Origin: Burkholderia sp. NRF60-BP8
GTDB taxonomy: Bacteria > Pseudomonadota > Gammaproteobacteria > Burkholderiales > Burkholderiaceae
Assembly (NCBI RefSeq): GCF_001522585.2
Contig: NZ_CP013373.1
Span: forward strand, 1,984,001-2,048,000
DNA length: 64,000 nt
Reading direction: 5' to 3'
Shown here: positions 55,402 through 64,000 of the stretch, piece by piece
Position numbering within the stretch: position 1 is the stretch's first letter
Layout: each line of letters begins with the position of its first letter
Translations under genes and position numbers: made by a program
The notes under the pieces: model-generated
What the model saw: only the letters and a program-made list of their open reading frames with translations
What the model was told of the DNA's origin: nothing
The model's database searches: none

Positions 55402-55412
55402 AACGTTGTGTA
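55384..55412 (-). promoter_or_regulatory. Promoter of the ars operon
   Basis: On the minus strand TACACA (55407-55412) and TATTAT (55384-55389) are 17 bp apart. The start of transcription would be about 55377, which is the A of the arsR ATG. Confidence 0.6.
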
Positions 55413-56079
55413 GCGAGTCAGATGAGCGACGATAGCCGCCACGCCTGCCCAAGGGGCGGTTCCGGTGAAGCGAAATACACGAGCCTGGTTGAAGAACAGG
55501 AACGCGAATTGCACTGCCGCGTGCGCACCGCCCCGGGGCGCGCCAGCTCGTGAGCCAAATGGCGAGACGAGCATGACGATTCCTTTCCTGTCCGGCATCA
55601 ATCGCCGGCGCGATACGGTATTGCCGATCGGTTTCGTCACCGGATATCCGAAGTGAATTAATCCGCATCCGTTAAATTGCACATTTTACCGGCGAGACGA
55701 GTAATAATTGCGGCCGTCTTTTCAATTCAATATTCGAAAACAAAAACATTATTGACTTCGACTTTCCCGTAAATTTAGAATCGCCTACAACGGCTTACGT
55801 ATCATCTTCTTCGCCGCCCCGGATTCGCCACTCACCCGCGCGAAGGGCTTGCGCATCGCCTTTTTCGCGGAACATCGACGCGTCGCCCCTGTCGTTTTCA
55901 GCTTTCGGCATTTACCGGCCATTCGGTTATTGCCAACCTGTTTCCTTTCGAAGAATCGCAACATCCCGATTAGTTCCCGTCATTCGCCAGAATGAATACA
56001 AGATGGGATCAAGCGGACCCGAGATCCGCCGATTAGAACATCCAGATAAAAATCGTCAGTCATCAGGAGGGACATCAAC
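55413..56079. other. Gene-free, partly AT-rich interval upstream of the glycosidase-like lipoprotein gene
   Basis: No supported gene lies in these 667 bp. The part 55660-55790 is clearly AT-richer than the rest of the window. On the minus strand, 55440-55600 contains a short hydrophobic frame (VQFAFLFFNQARVFRFTG, then GVAAIVAHLTRY) that may be a decayed membrane-protein fragment belonging to the ars locus; I could not name it. A good promoter (55752-55781) points right, about 290 bp before the lipoprotein start. Confidence 0.5.
55752..55781 (+). promoter_or_regulatory. Sigma-70-like promoter upstream of the glycosidase-like gene
   Basis: TTGACT (55752-55757) and TAGAAT (55776-55781) are separated by 18 bp in an AT-rich stretch; each box matches five of six positions. 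It would give a leader of about 290 nt. Confidence 0.55.
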
Positions 56080-58221
56080 ATGCATCGCCTTGCGAAGTCG
56101 CTGTGTCTCGGGCTCGTCTGTGCCGGTCTGCTGTCGGCCTGCAACGACGACGACGTCAAATCGAACAACCCGCCGTCGAACACCGCCGCGTTGTCGTTCC
56201 GCATGGATACCGGCGGCCAGATCAACGCGTTCTACCGGCAGGACAAGGTCGCCGCGCACCTGCTCGTGCGCTCGTCGACGAAGCCGCGCCTGCTCGTGGT
56301 CTTCCCCGCCGGCAACAGCGGCACCGGGCTGTGGTTCGACGACACCGCGCAGCCGGTGAACTGGAGCCTCGACACGCCGCCGTCCGCGTTGTCGGCCCCG
56401 GACGCACACGGGCGCCCGCTCTACGGCATCGGCGCCGACGTGTCGGTCGACACCGGTACGCTGACGATCCGCCAGGGCGTGCTCAGCAACGTGCGCTTCC
56501 TGCGCGACTTCAACGGCGGCGCCACGATTCCGCAACAGATCCTCACCGCGCCGACGGTCCAGGGCAGCACCGCGCAATGGCAACGCGACCGGATCGACGG
56601 CGCGCCCGGCTATGCGCTGCGCATCACGCTGCGCGACGGCGGCAGCATCGCGCCGGCAGCGGGCGGCAAGCTCGTGCTGAGCGCGCCGGCGGGCTCGCAC
56701 ACGCTTAAGCTGCACGTCGATGCGCTGTCGGGCGAGACGCCGCTGTCGCCGATCACGCACGCCGACCTGTTCGCCCCGTCCGTGAATCCCGACCCGGTCA
56801 GCCAGAACGTGCTCGAATTCCTCAGCTTCAACGACAAGCTGCTGGCCGGCTCGTGGCAGTACGACACGTACTTCGGCCGCGACACGCTGATCTCGGTCCG
56901 CATGCTGATGCCCGTGCTCGAACCGGCGGCGATCGAGGCCGGGCTGTCGTCGGTGCTGAGTCGCCTGTCGGCCGACGGCAAGGTCGCGCACGAGGAAGGC
57001 ATCGGCGAATTCGCGCTGATCGACAACCAGAAGAACGGGCGGCCGAACGATGCGACACCGACCTACGACTACAAGATGATCGACAGCGACTACCTGCTCG
57101 CGCCGATCGCGGCCGCGTGGCTGATCGACGATACGCGCGGCCAGGCGCGCGCGGCCGCGTACCTGGCGCAGCGCGGCAGCGACGGACAGACCAACGGCAG
57201 CCGCCTCGTGGTCAATCTGCTGCACGTCGCGACGACCGCGCAGCCGTTCGCGCAGCAGCCGTCGGTCGCGAACCTGATCCATCTGCGGCCCGGCGAAATC
57301 GTCGGCAACTGGCGCGACAGCACCGACGGCCTCGGCGGCGGCGTGTACCCGTACGACGTGAACGCGGTGCTCGTGCCGGCCGCGCTGCGGGCGGCGAACG
57401 CGTTCCTCGCCCGCGGCCTGCTCGATCCGTACCTCGACGCCGGGCAGCGCGCGACGCTCGCCAACACGGCGAACCAAGCGGCCATCTGGGAAACCCAGGC
57501 GCCGCCGCTGTTCCAGGTCAGCGTGCCGGCCGCGCAGGCGGCCACCGACGTGTCGGCCTATGCGCCGTCCGCCGGCGTGCCGGCCGGCGCCGCGCCCAAC
57601 GCGCCGCTGGCCTTCTACGCGCTGTCGCTCGACCAGCAGGGCAATCCGATTCCGGTGATGAATTCCGACGGCGGTTTCGCGCTGCTGTTCGGCACGCCGC
57701 CGGACGACCAGCTTCAGCGGATCGTCGCCGACGTCACGCGGCCGTTCCCGACCGGGCTCGTGACCGATGCCGGGATGCTGATCGCGAACCCCGCGTACGC
57801 GAACCCGTCGCTGTGGCCGAAGTTCACGAGCTCCGCGTATCACGGCACGGTGATCTGGTCGTGGCAGCAGGCGATGTGGGTGGCCGGGCTCGATCGTCAG
57901 CTTGCGCGCCAGGACCTGTCGGCCACGACGCGCACGCTGCTCACGCAGGCGCGGCAGACGATCTGGCAGGTGATCTCGAACGGGCGCGACATGCGCACAT
58001 CGGAAATGTGGACGTGGTCCTACGTGAACGGCAAGTACCAGACCGACGCATTCGGCACGCGCAGCGCCGACGCGACCGAAGCCAACGCCGCGCAGCTCTG
58101 GAGCACGACGTATCTCGCGATCCGCGATCCGCAGCAGCGCGCGGGCAAGTACTGGTGGCAGGCGTCGCAGCCGATGGAAGAGGCGCAGCCGAAACAGGCG
58201 ACGGCGGTGGCGTCGCGCTAG
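56080..58221 (+). CDS. Large lipoprotein with six-hairpin (alpha/alpha barrel) glycosidase-like fold
   Basis: A 713-residue lipoprotein (LLSAC lipobox, C21) with a beta-rich N-terminal part (about 35-235) and a helical C-terminal part that has marks of the six-hairpin glycosidase superfamily: YFGRDTLIS (264-272), EEGIGEFALIDNQ (305-317), GNWRDSTDGLGGGVYPYD (409-426) and YHGTVIWSWQQAMW (587-600). These resemble amylo-alpha-1,6-glucosidase or GH63/GH15-type proteins. The ATG at 56080 follows AGGAGG. An outer-membrane or periplasmic glycan hydrolase is inferred; substrate and exact family are unknown. No carbohydrate genes are adjacent. Confidence 0.75.
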   Translation: MHRLAKSLCLGLVCAGLLSACNDDDVKSNNPPSNTAALSFRMDTGGQINAFYRQDKVAAHLLVRSSTKPRLLVVFPAGNSGTGLWFDDTAQPVNWSLDTPPSALSAPDAHGRPLYGIGADVSVDTGTLTIRQGVLSNVRFLRDFNGGATIPQQILTAPTVQGSTAQWQRDRIDGAPGYALRITLRDGGSIAPAAGGKLVLSAPAGSHTLKLHVDALSGETPLSPITHADLFAPSVNPDPVSQNVLEFLSFNDKLLAGSWQYDTYFGRDTLISVRMLMPVLEPAAIEAGLSSVLSRLSADGKVAHEEGIGEFALIDNQKNGRPNDATPTYDYKMIDSDYLLAPIAAAWLIDDTRGQARAAAYLAQRGSDGQTNGSRLVVNLLHVATTAQPFAQQPSVANLIHLRPGEIVGNWRDSTDGLGGGVYPYDVNAVLVPAALRAANAFLARGLLDPYLDAGQRATLANTANQAAIWETQAPPLFQVSVPAAQAATDVSAYAPSAGVPAGAAPNAPLAFYALSLDQQGNPIPVMNSDGGFALLFGTPPDDQLQRIVADVTRPFPTGLVTDAGMLIANPAYANPSLWPKFTSSAYHGTVIWSWQQAMWVAGLDRQLARQDLSATTRTLLTQARQTIWQVISNGRDMRTSEMWTWSYVNGKYQTDAFGTRSADATEANAAQLWSTTYLAIRDPQQRAGKYWWQASQPMEEAQPKQATAVASR

Positions 58222-58272
58222 CGCGTCGCCGCGCGCGTGCCGGGCGTGCCGGCCGGCACCGGCACTGGTCTG

Positions 58273-58305
58273 AAAAAGCCCCGGTGGCGCACCCGCCGCC
58301 GGGGC
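58273..58305 (-). terminator. Terminator after the diguanylate cyclase gene
   Basis: On the minus strand GCCCCGG (58305-58299) pairs with CCGGGGC (58284-58278) with extra pairing inside, followed by TTTTT (58277-58273). Confidence 0.85.
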
Positions 58306-58321
58306 GTCGGCGGGATGCGGA

Positions 58322-59722
58322 TCATCGCGACACCACGCGGTTGCGCCCTTCCCGCTTCGCCTGGTACAGCCGCTCGTCGACCGCCCGCAGCAGCGCATCG
58401 ACCGTGCCGCCGTCGATGCCGTATTGCGCGACGCCGACGCTGACCGTCACCTGCACGCGCTTGAAGTCGAGCCCGAACGGCGCACTCGCGATCGACGAAC
58501 GCACGCGCTCGGCCGTCATCCGCGCGCCCTCGAGCGGCATCTCCGGCAACAGCGCCATGAACTCCTCGCCGCCGACCCGCGCAAGCGCACCCGCCGGCCG
58601 GATCGCCTCGAGGCACTGGCGCACGACGCCGCGCAGCACCTCGTCGCCGATCTGGTGCCCGTATGCATCGTTGATGTTCTTGAAATTGTCGAGATCGAGC
58701 GCGAGCAGGCAGAACGGCGTGCCGTCGCGCTCGGCCCGCACGATCTCGCGCTCGACCTGCGCGATGAACTGGCGGCGGTTCGACGCACCCGTCATCGGGT
58801 CGGTCGCGGCCATGTACTCGAGCTTCTGGTTCGTGCGCCGCAGCTCCTGCAGCGCGCTTTCGGTGCGCGCCATCGATTCCGACAGCCGGCTCATCAGATC
58901 TTCCTGGCTGTAGATCGCCGAGAACGAGCGCGTCGTCTGCAGCGCCTGCACGACGCCGTAACTGAGCAGAAAGAATCCGCCCGCGAAGATCGCATGCGCG
59001 AGCCACCACATGTGATTCCACGGCTTGCCGAGGATGAACGCGAGCGACGACAGCGCGAACGCCATGATCGACACGCCGTAGATCACCATCAGCGGCGAGC
59101 GGATCCGCCGCGCGAGCAGCACGCACACGTTCAGCAGCGAGAACACCAGCGCGCCGCCTTCCATCGACAGCCGCGTGCCGAGCGCGCCCGCGACCGGCGA
59201 ATACGCGATGTACGCGACCGCCACGTTGACGATCACGAAGAACACGATCCACGGCAGCCACATCCGCGCGCTCGTGCGCTTGTCGATCCGGTCGGGCGGA
59301 CGCGAATACGACAGCAGGCCCGTGAGCAGCAGCGCCGACATCACGAAACGCGACGCGGGCCCGTACAGCAGGAACAGCCAGATATTGTGGTGCGCCATCC
59401 CGGTGAATGCGCCGTGCAACGCATAGATCATCGCGAAGCCGAGAAAGCCGAGCGTCAGCCAGCGCAGCAGCGGCTCGCCCGACGACCGGTAGCACACCCA
59501 CGTCACGTAGGTGACGAACGCACCTTCGATCGTCGCCGCCGCGATCGCGATTTCATGGAAGGCGTGATTCTCGAACACGACGCTCCGGTCGCTGAAGAAC
59601 CACAGATAGGCAATCAGATAGGCAGGCAGCAACGCGAATCCGACCAGCAGGCATTTCGCGTAGAGCCTCGCGGCCGCGCTGACGACGCGCGGCGGTTCCC
59701 CGGCTGCATAGGTCGTACTCAT
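58322..59722 (-). CDS. Membrane-bound GGDEF diguanylate cyclase
   Basis: It makes cyclic di-GMP. It has 466 residues: an N-terminal membrane sensor of about eight helices (16-270), a short coiled coil (DLMSRLSESMARTESALQEL) and a C-terminal GGDEF domain with signature GGEEF (384-388), preceded by DLDNFKNINDAYGHQIGD. The RxxD inhibitory site that normally lies nine residues before GGDEF is absent (RPAG there), so product inhibition by that site is not expected. There is no EAL domain. It has its own promoter and terminator. Confidence 0.92.
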   Translation of the reverse strand: MSTTYAAGEPPRVVSAAARLYAKCLLVGFALLPAYLIAYLWFFSDRSVVFENHAFHEIAIAAATIEGAFVTYVTWVCYRSSGEPLLRWLTLGFLGFAMIYALHGAFTGMAHHNIWLFLLYGPASRFVMSALLLTGLLSYSRPPDRIDKRTSARMWLPWIVFFVIVNVAVAYIAYSPVAGALGTRLSMEGGALVFSLLNVCVLLARRIRSPLMVIYGVSIMAFALSSLAFILGKPWNHMWWLAHAIFAGGFFLLSYGVVQALQTTRSFSAIYSQEDLMSRLSESMARTESALQELRRTNQKLEYMAATDPMTGASNRRQFIAQVEREIVRAERDGTPFCLLALDLDNFKNINDAYGHQIGDEVLRGVVRQCLEAIRPAGALARVGGEEFMALLPEMPLEGARMTAERVRSSIASAPFGLDFKRVQVTVSVGVAQYGIDGGTVDALLRAVDERLYQAKREGRNRVVSR

Positions 59723-59822
59723 TCGGTCCCCGGTCGGTCTGCTGCGTTGATTCGAATCTTCGCGGCGCGGATCGCGCGACGCACGATCCGGCCCATCGTG
59801 CCGAAAGGCAAATGTCAGAGCA

Positions 59823-59850
59823 AGTATAGGTGGGGCAATTCGTTTGACAA
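59823..59850 (-). promoter_or_regulatory. Sigma-70 promoter of the diguanylate cyclase gene
   Basis: On the minus strand TTGTCA (59845-59850) and TATACT (59823-59828) are 16 bp apart, about 100 bp before the ATG. Confidence 0.7.
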
Positions 59851-59898
59851 GTCAGGGGAAACGGCATTGCCGGGTGCGTGCCTTTTGGTTCCCCGTCG

Positions 59899-59932
59899 TA
59901 GCGAATGGCGCGTCGGCTGCGCCGATTCGCTA
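59899..59932. repeat. Inverted repeat in the gap between thiolase and diguanylate cyclase genes
   Basis: TAGCGAAT plus GGCGC pair with GCGCC plus ATTCGCTA around a 7-base loop, with one unpaired G. No T run follows on either strand, so it is either a weak terminator of the thiolase gene or a REP-like element. Confidence 0.55.
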
Positions 59933-59989
59933 AAGCGACGTGCGGCGTGCGGCGACGCCGCAGCGCCGCTGCACGCCGCCGCGCAAAGA

Positions 59990-61168
59990 TCAGAGGATTT
60001 CGAACAGGCCGGCCGCGCCCTGCCCGCCGCCGATGCACATCGTGACGACCACGTACTTCACGCCGCGCCGCTTGCCTTCGATCAGCGCGTGGCCGGTCAG
60101 GCGCGCGCCCGACACGCCGTAAGGATGGCCGACCGCGATCGCGCCGCCGTTCACGTTCAGGCGATCGTCGGGAATCCCGAGCGTGTCGCGGCAGTACAGC
60201 ACCTGCACCGCGAACGCCTCGTTCAGCTCCCACAGGCCGATGTCGTCGACTGTCAGCCCGGCCTGCTTCAGCAGCTTGGGCACCGCGAACACCGGGCCGA
60301 TGCCCATTTCGTCCGGTTCGCAGCCGGCCACCGCGAAGCCGCGGAACGCGCCCAGCGGCTGCAGCCCGTCGCGCTGCGCGGCGTCGGCGCTCATCACGAC
60401 GCAGGCCGACGCGCCGTCCGAGAACTGGCTCGCATTGCCCGCGGTGATCACGCCGCCCGGCACGGCCGAACGGATCTTCGACACGCCTTCGAGCGTCGTG
60501 TCGGGGCGGATGCCCTCGTCGGCCGACACCGTCACTTCCTGCGTGAACAGGCGGCCCGTCGCCTTGTCGGCGATGCCCGCGAGCACGGTGATCGGCACGA
60601 TCTCGTCGCGGAAACGCCCGGCTTCCTGCGCGGCCGCGGCGCGCAGTTGCGACTGCACGCCGTACGCGTCCTGCCGCTCCTTCGAGATGCCGTAGCGCTT
60701 CGCGACGTTCTCGGCGGTCTGCAGCATGTTCCAGTAGATCTCGGGCTTGTGCTGGACGAGCCAGCCTTCCTGGATCATGTGCCGGTTCATCTCGTTCTGC
60801 ACGCACGAGATCGATTCGACGCCGCCGGCCACATAGACGTCGCCTTCGCCCGCGATGATCCGCTGCGCAGCCAGCGCGATGGTCTGCAGCCCCGACGAAC
60901 AGAAACGGTTCACCGTCATCCCCGGCACGCTCACCGGCAGCCCGGCGCGCAGCGCGATCTGCCGCGCGATGTTCGCGCCCGTCGCGCCTTCGGGGTTCGC
61001 GCAGCCCATGATCACGTCCTCGACGCGCGCCGGGTCGAGCTTCGCGCGTTCGAGCGCGGCCGCGACCACGTGGCCGCCGAGCGTCGCGCCGTGCGTCATG
61101 TTGAAGGCACCGCGCCAGGATTTCGCGAGCGGCGTGCGTGCGGTCGATACGATTACGGCTTCGGTCAT
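59990..61168 (-). CDS. Acetyl-CoA acyltransferase (thiolase)
   Basis: It catalyses the last step of beta-oxidation or the reverse condensation. It has 392 residues from the ATG at 61166-61168, preceded by AGGAG. Active-site C90 is in [12 protein letters not shown], the His in [10 protein letters not shown] and the second Cys in [11 protein letters not shown]. Together with the FadB/FadJ-type gene on the same strand it forms a fatty acid oxidation set, interrupted by a nicotinamidase gene. Confidence 0.95.
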   Translation of the reverse strand: MTEAVIVSTARTPLAKSWRGAFNMTHGATLGGHVVAAALERAKLDPARVEDVIMGCANPEGATGANIARQIALRAGLPVSVPGMTVNRFCSSGLQTIALAAQRIIAGEGDVYVAGGVESISCVQNEMNRHMIQEGWLVQHKPEIYWNMLQTAENVAKRYGISKERQDAYGVQSQLRAAAAQEAGRFRDEIVPITVLAGIADKATGRLFTQEVTVSADEGIRPDTTLEGVSKIRSAVPGGVITAGNASQFSDGASACVVMSADAAQRDGLQPLGAFRGFAVAGCEPDEMGIGPVFAVPKLLKQAGLTVDDIGLWELNEAFAVQVLYCRDTLGIPDDRLNVNGGAIAVGHPYGVSGARLTGHALIEGKRRGVKYVVVTMCIGGGQGAAGLFEIL

Positions 61169-61218
61169 GCGAGTCTCCTTCGGTCCTGCTTCATGTCCTG
61201 AATCGGATGGGGAATGCG

Positions 61219-61851
61219 CTACGCCGCCGGGCGCGCGCCCGCGGACGTCGCATGCGCGACGCCCGCTGCCTGCATCTGCTGCCATGCGTGTGCGAGCGAC
61301 CCGTTCAGGTCGATCGCACGGCACGCATCGTTGATCACCGCGGCTTCGAATCCGGCCGCGCGCGCATCGAGCGCCGACCACGCGACGCAATAGTCGGTCG
61401 CGAGCCCGCAGCACCACACGCGCTTCGCGCCGAGTTCACGCAGGTAGCCTGCGAGCCCCGTGCGCGTCGTGCGGTCGGCTTCGACGAACGCGGAATAGCT
61501 GTCGACCTGCGCGTCGCCGCCCTTGCGGATCACCAGCCGCGCGTGCGGGATGTCGAGGTCGCGATGCAGCGCCGCGCCGTCGGTGTCCTGCACGCAGTGC
61601 ACGGGCCACAGCACCTGCTCGCCATACGGCAACGCGAGCGTCGAGAACGGCTCGCGGCCCGGATGGTTCGCCGCGAACGACACGTGCTCGCGCGGGTGCC
61701 AGTCCTGCGTGAGCACGACCTGGTCGAAGCGTTGCGCGAGCGCGTTGATCACGGGCACGACCGCATCGCCGTCGGGCACCGCGAGCGCGCCGCCCGGCAT
61801 GAAGTCGTATTGCACGTCGATCACGAGCAGGACGTCGTCGGTGCGTTTCAT
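61219..61851 (-). CDS. pncA: Nicotinamidase (pyrazinamidase) PncA
   Basis: It deamidates nicotinamide to nicotinate for NAD salvage. It has 210 residues with the catalytic triad D12 ([13 protein letters not shown]), K110 ([16 protein letters not shown]) and C155 ([12 protein letters not shown]), and metal ligands in [13 protein letters not shown] (D50, H52) and WPVHC (H85). It sits between two beta-oxidation genes on the same strand (44 and 50 bp gaps), so it is probably cotranscribed with them. Confidence 0.95.
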   Translation of the reverse strand: MKRTDDVLLVIDVQYDFMPGGALAVPDGDAVVPVINALAQRFDQVVLTQDWHPREHVSFAANHPGREPFSTLALPYGEQVLWPVHCVQDTDGAALHRDLDIPHARLVIRKGGDAQVDSYSAFVEADRTTRTGLAGYLRELGAKRVWCCGLATDYCVAWSALDARAAGFEAAVINDACRAIDLNGSLAHAWQQMQAAGVAHATSAGARPAA

Positions 61852-61895
61852 TGCGTGTCTCCAGACAGGATCGGCCGCGCCGCGATGCGGCGGCG

Positions 61896-63980
61896 TCAGC
61901 CGTTGAACCCGCGGCCGGCCTTCGCCAGTTCCGCGATCGACGGCGCGAGCCGCCAGGCGTCGCCGTTCGGCGCCGCCGCATAGCGGCGAATCGCGCGCTC
62001 GACGTTGTAGAGGCCGACCGTGTCCGCGTACAGCATCGGGCCGCCGCGCCACAGCGGGAAGCCATAGCCGGTCAGGTAGACCATGTCGATGTCGGACGCC
62101 TTCGACGCGATCTTCTCCTCGAGAATCTTCGCGCCTTCGTTGACGAGCGCGAACACCAGCCGCTCGACGATCTCGTCGTCGCCGATCTTGCGCCGCTCGA
62201 CGCCGCGCTCCTTCGAATACGCGACGATCATCTCGTCGACGAGCGACGACGGCTTCGCCTTGCGATCGCCCGGCACGTAGTCGTACCAGCCGGCGCCCGT
62301 CTTCTGGCCGAAGCGGCCCTGTTCGCACAGGCGGTCGGCGATCTTCGAATACTGCAGCTCGGGCTGCTCGACGTAGCGCCGCTTGCGGATCGCCCAGCCG
62401 ATGTCGTTGCCGGCGAGGTCGCTCATCCGGAACGGCCCCATCGCGAACCCGAACTTCTCGATCGCGCGATCGACCTGCGCGGGCAGCGCGCCTTCCTCGA
62501 GCATGAACAGCGCCTGGCGGATGTACTGCTCGATCATCCGGTTGCCGATGAAGCCGTCGCACACACCCGACACGACCGCCGTCTTGCGGATCTTCTTCGC
62601 GACCGCCATCACGGTCGCAAGCACGTCCTTCGCGGTCTGCGCGCCGCGCACGACCTCGAGCAGCTTCATCACGTTCGCCGGGCTGAAGAAGTGCATGCCG
62701 ACCACGTCCTGCGGACGCTTCGTGAACGCCGCGATCTTGTCGACGTCGAGCGTCGACGTGTTCGACGCGAGGATCGCGCCCGGCTTCGCGACTTCGTCGA
62801 GCTTGCGGAACACCTGCTCCTTCACGCCGAGTTCCTCGAATACGGCTTCGACGATCAGATCGGCGTCCTTCAGGTCGTCGTAGGACAGCGTCGGCGCGAT
62901 CAGCGCCATGCGCGCGTCGAGCTTCTCCTGCGTGAGCTTGCCCTTCTTCACCTGCGCGTCGTAATTCTTGCGGATCGTCGCGAGGCCGCGCTCGAGCGCC
63001 TCCTGCTTCGTCTCGAGCAGCGTGACGGGCAGCCCCGCGTTGACGAAGTTCATCGCGATCCCGCCGCCCATCGTGCCCGCGCCGATCACGCCGACCCGGC
63101 GGATCTCGCGCAGCGGCGTATCGGCCGGCACGTCGGGAATCTTGCTCGCCGCGCGCTCGCCGAAGAACGCATGGCGCAGCGCGCGGCTTTCCGGCGTCAT
63201 CATCAGCGCGACGAAACCTTCGCGCTCGGCGATGCTGCCCTTGTCGAAACCGTTCAGCACGCCGGCCTCGATCGCGTCGATGCACTTGTGCGGCGCGGGG
63301 AAATTCGGCGCGGCCGCCCGCGCGGAATTGCGCGCGAACTGGATGAAGCCCGCCGCGTTTTCATGGACGATCTTGCGATCGCGCACGCGCGGATGCGGCC
63401 CCTTCTGCGCGCCGACCTTGCGTGCGAACGCGACGGCCGCGTCGAGCAGGTCGCCGTCGGCCATTTCGTCGAACAGCCCGCTCTTCGCGAGTTGCTCCGA
63501 CGGGACCGGCGCGCCCGACACGATCATGTTCAGCGCGGTTTCGAGCCCGACCGCGCGCGGCAGGCGTTGCGTGCCGCCCGCGCCCGGCAGCAGCCCGAGC
63601 TTCACTTCGGGCAGCGCGACCTGCGCGCCGGGCGCCGCGACGCGGTAGTGCGCGCCGAGCGCAAGTTCCAGGCCGCCGCCCATCACGACGCTGTGCAGCG
63701 CCGCGACGACCGGCTTCGCGCTCGCCTCCACCGCACGGATCACGGTGTGCAGCGTCGGCTCCTGCAGGGCCTTCGGCGTATTGAATTCGGTGATGTCGGC
63801 GCCGCCCGAAAACGCGCGGCCCGCGCCGGTCAGCACGATGGCCGTGACCGACGGATCCTGCGCGGCGCGATCGAGCGCGTCCATGACGCCCTGACGGGTC
63901 GACAGGCCGAGCCCGTTGACGGGCGGGTTGTTGAGCGTGACGACGGCCACGCCGTCGCGAGTCGTGTAGTCCACTGCCAT
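61896..63980 (-). CDS. fadJ: Bifunctional enoyl-CoA hydratase / 3-hydroxyacyl-CoA dehydrogenase (FadB/FadJ type)
   Basis: A multifunctional beta-oxidation protein of 694 residues. The N-terminal crotonase domain (about 1-190) has LNNPPVNGLGLSTRQG, SGGADITEF and LGLLPGAGGTQRLPRAVG. The NAD-binding domain starts at GVIGAGTMGGGIAMNFV (about 300), and the C-terminal HAD domain contains GMHFFSPANVMKLLEVVRG and NRMIEQYIRQALF. The ATG at 63978-63980 follows GGAGG and fits better than the ATG at 63998. The symbol is by analogy; FadB-like paralogues are common in this genus. Confidence 0.93.
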   Translation of the reverse strand: MAVDYTTRDGVAVVTLNNPPVNGLGLSTRQGVMDALDRAAQDPSVTAIVLTGAGRAFSGGADITEFNTPKALQEPTLHTVIRAVEASAKPVVAALHSVVMGGGLELALGAHYRVAAPGAQVALPEVKLGLLPGAGGTQRLPRAVGLETALNMIVSGAPVPSEQLAKSGLFDEMADGDLLDAAVAFARKVGAQKGPHPRVRDRKIVHENAAGFIQFARNSARAAAPNFPAPHKCIDAIEAGVLNGFDKGSIAEREGFVALMMTPESRALRHAFFGERAASKIPDVPADTPLREIRRVGVIGAGTMGGGIAMNFVNAGLPVTLLETKQEALERGLATIRKNYDAQVKKGKLTQEKLDARMALIAPTLSYDDLKDADLIVEAVFEELGVKEQVFRKLDEVAKPGAILASNTSTLDVDKIAAFTKRPQDVVGMHFFSPANVMKLLEVVRGAQTAKDVLATVMAVAKKIRKTAVVSGVCDGFIGNRMIEQYIRQALFMLEEGALPAQVDRAIEKFGFAMGPFRMSDLAGNDIGWAIRKRRYVEQPELQYSKIADRLCEQGRFGQKTGAGWYDYVPGDRKAKPSSLVDEMIVAYSKERGVERRKIGDDEIVERLVFALVNEGAKILEEKIASKASDIDMVYLTGYGFPLWRGGPMLYADTVGLYNVERAIRRYAAAPNGDAWRLAPSIAELAKAGRGFNG

Positions 63981-64000
63981 CTGCCTGCCTCCATGCATCG

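Noticed and set aside
55218..55682. Minus-strand 154-codon frame overlapping arsR
   Set aside because: Within arsR it is a shadow; only the upstream hydrophobic bit looks gene-like, so I describe it as a possible scar, not a gene.

Overview
The window is GC-rich, densely packed proteobacterial chromosome with no tRNA, rRNA or CRISPR array that I can see. Gene content and order (a split-arnA Ara4N cluster behind an Mth938-type gene, rpsF-priB-rpsR-rplI-dnaB, moeA-moaD-moaE behind thrC-hom, and gcl-hyi-glxR) together with strongly GC-biased third codon positions point to a Burkholderia, most likely a B. cepacia complex species, main chromosome. This assignment rests on recognition of the proteins and was not checked by a search.

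Layout. 1-2.1 kb: the 5' part of clpB behind a heat-shock-type promoter, an NsrR-like Rrf2 regulator and a group III truncated globin. 2.1-8.6 kb: a leftward run of an AlaA-type aminotransferase, hom, thrC, moeA, moaD and moaE, with a triplicated 49-bp palindromic repeat between moaD and moaE. 8.9-16.7 kb: an Mth938-type gene and the rightward L-Ara4N lipid A modification cluster (arnT, one SMR transporter, arnB, arnC, arnA split into two genes, arnD). 16.8-20.7 kb: bcp, a candidate structured small RNA, a PIN-PhoH ATPase and an NlpC/P60 lipoprotein. 20.9-25.7 kb: the leftward pit-DUF47 phosphate pair, dnaB, and rplI-rpsR-priB-rpsF. 25.9-27.4 kb: an ECF sigma and anti-sigma pair. 27.6-32.2 kb: a LysR regulator divergent from the glyoxylate carboligase pathway gcl-hyi-glxR.

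32.7-41.6 kb holds envelope and stress singletons: a Kbp-like BON-LysM protein, asparaginase, PsiF, a SYLF lipoprotein, a GT4 glycosyltransferase, an AAA ATPase downstream of an MscS channel, a Rap1a-like protein and an ankyrin protein. 41.6-45.2 kb is tatD, holB, tmk and mltG, divergent from ygfZ. 46.4-49.6 kb carries small enzymes (NRDE, GNAT, HSL-type esterase, hotdog thioesterase, Dabb).

49.8-55.4 kb is the accessory part. It holds an integrase remnant broken at a perfect 16-bp palindrome, an unrecognised lipoprotein, a DUF4189 gene stopped by an in-frame TGA where a Trp codon is expected, a C-terminal SRAP fragment, and an intact arsenic operon (arsR-arsC-acr3-arsH) with a clear operator that covers the arsR start. 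55.4-56.1 kb is an AT-richer gene-free stretch leading into a large lipoprotein of glycosidase-like fold. The window ends with a GGDEF diguanylate cyclase, a thiolase, a nicotinamidase and a FadB/FadJ-type fatty acid oxidation protein.

The strongest candidates for something undescribed are the structured RNA at 17.26-17.41 kb, the periodic repeat in the moa cluster, the leaderless and operator-covered arsR start, and the decaying island at 49.8-52.6 kb. I did not find a clear new multi-gene system such as a defence locus.
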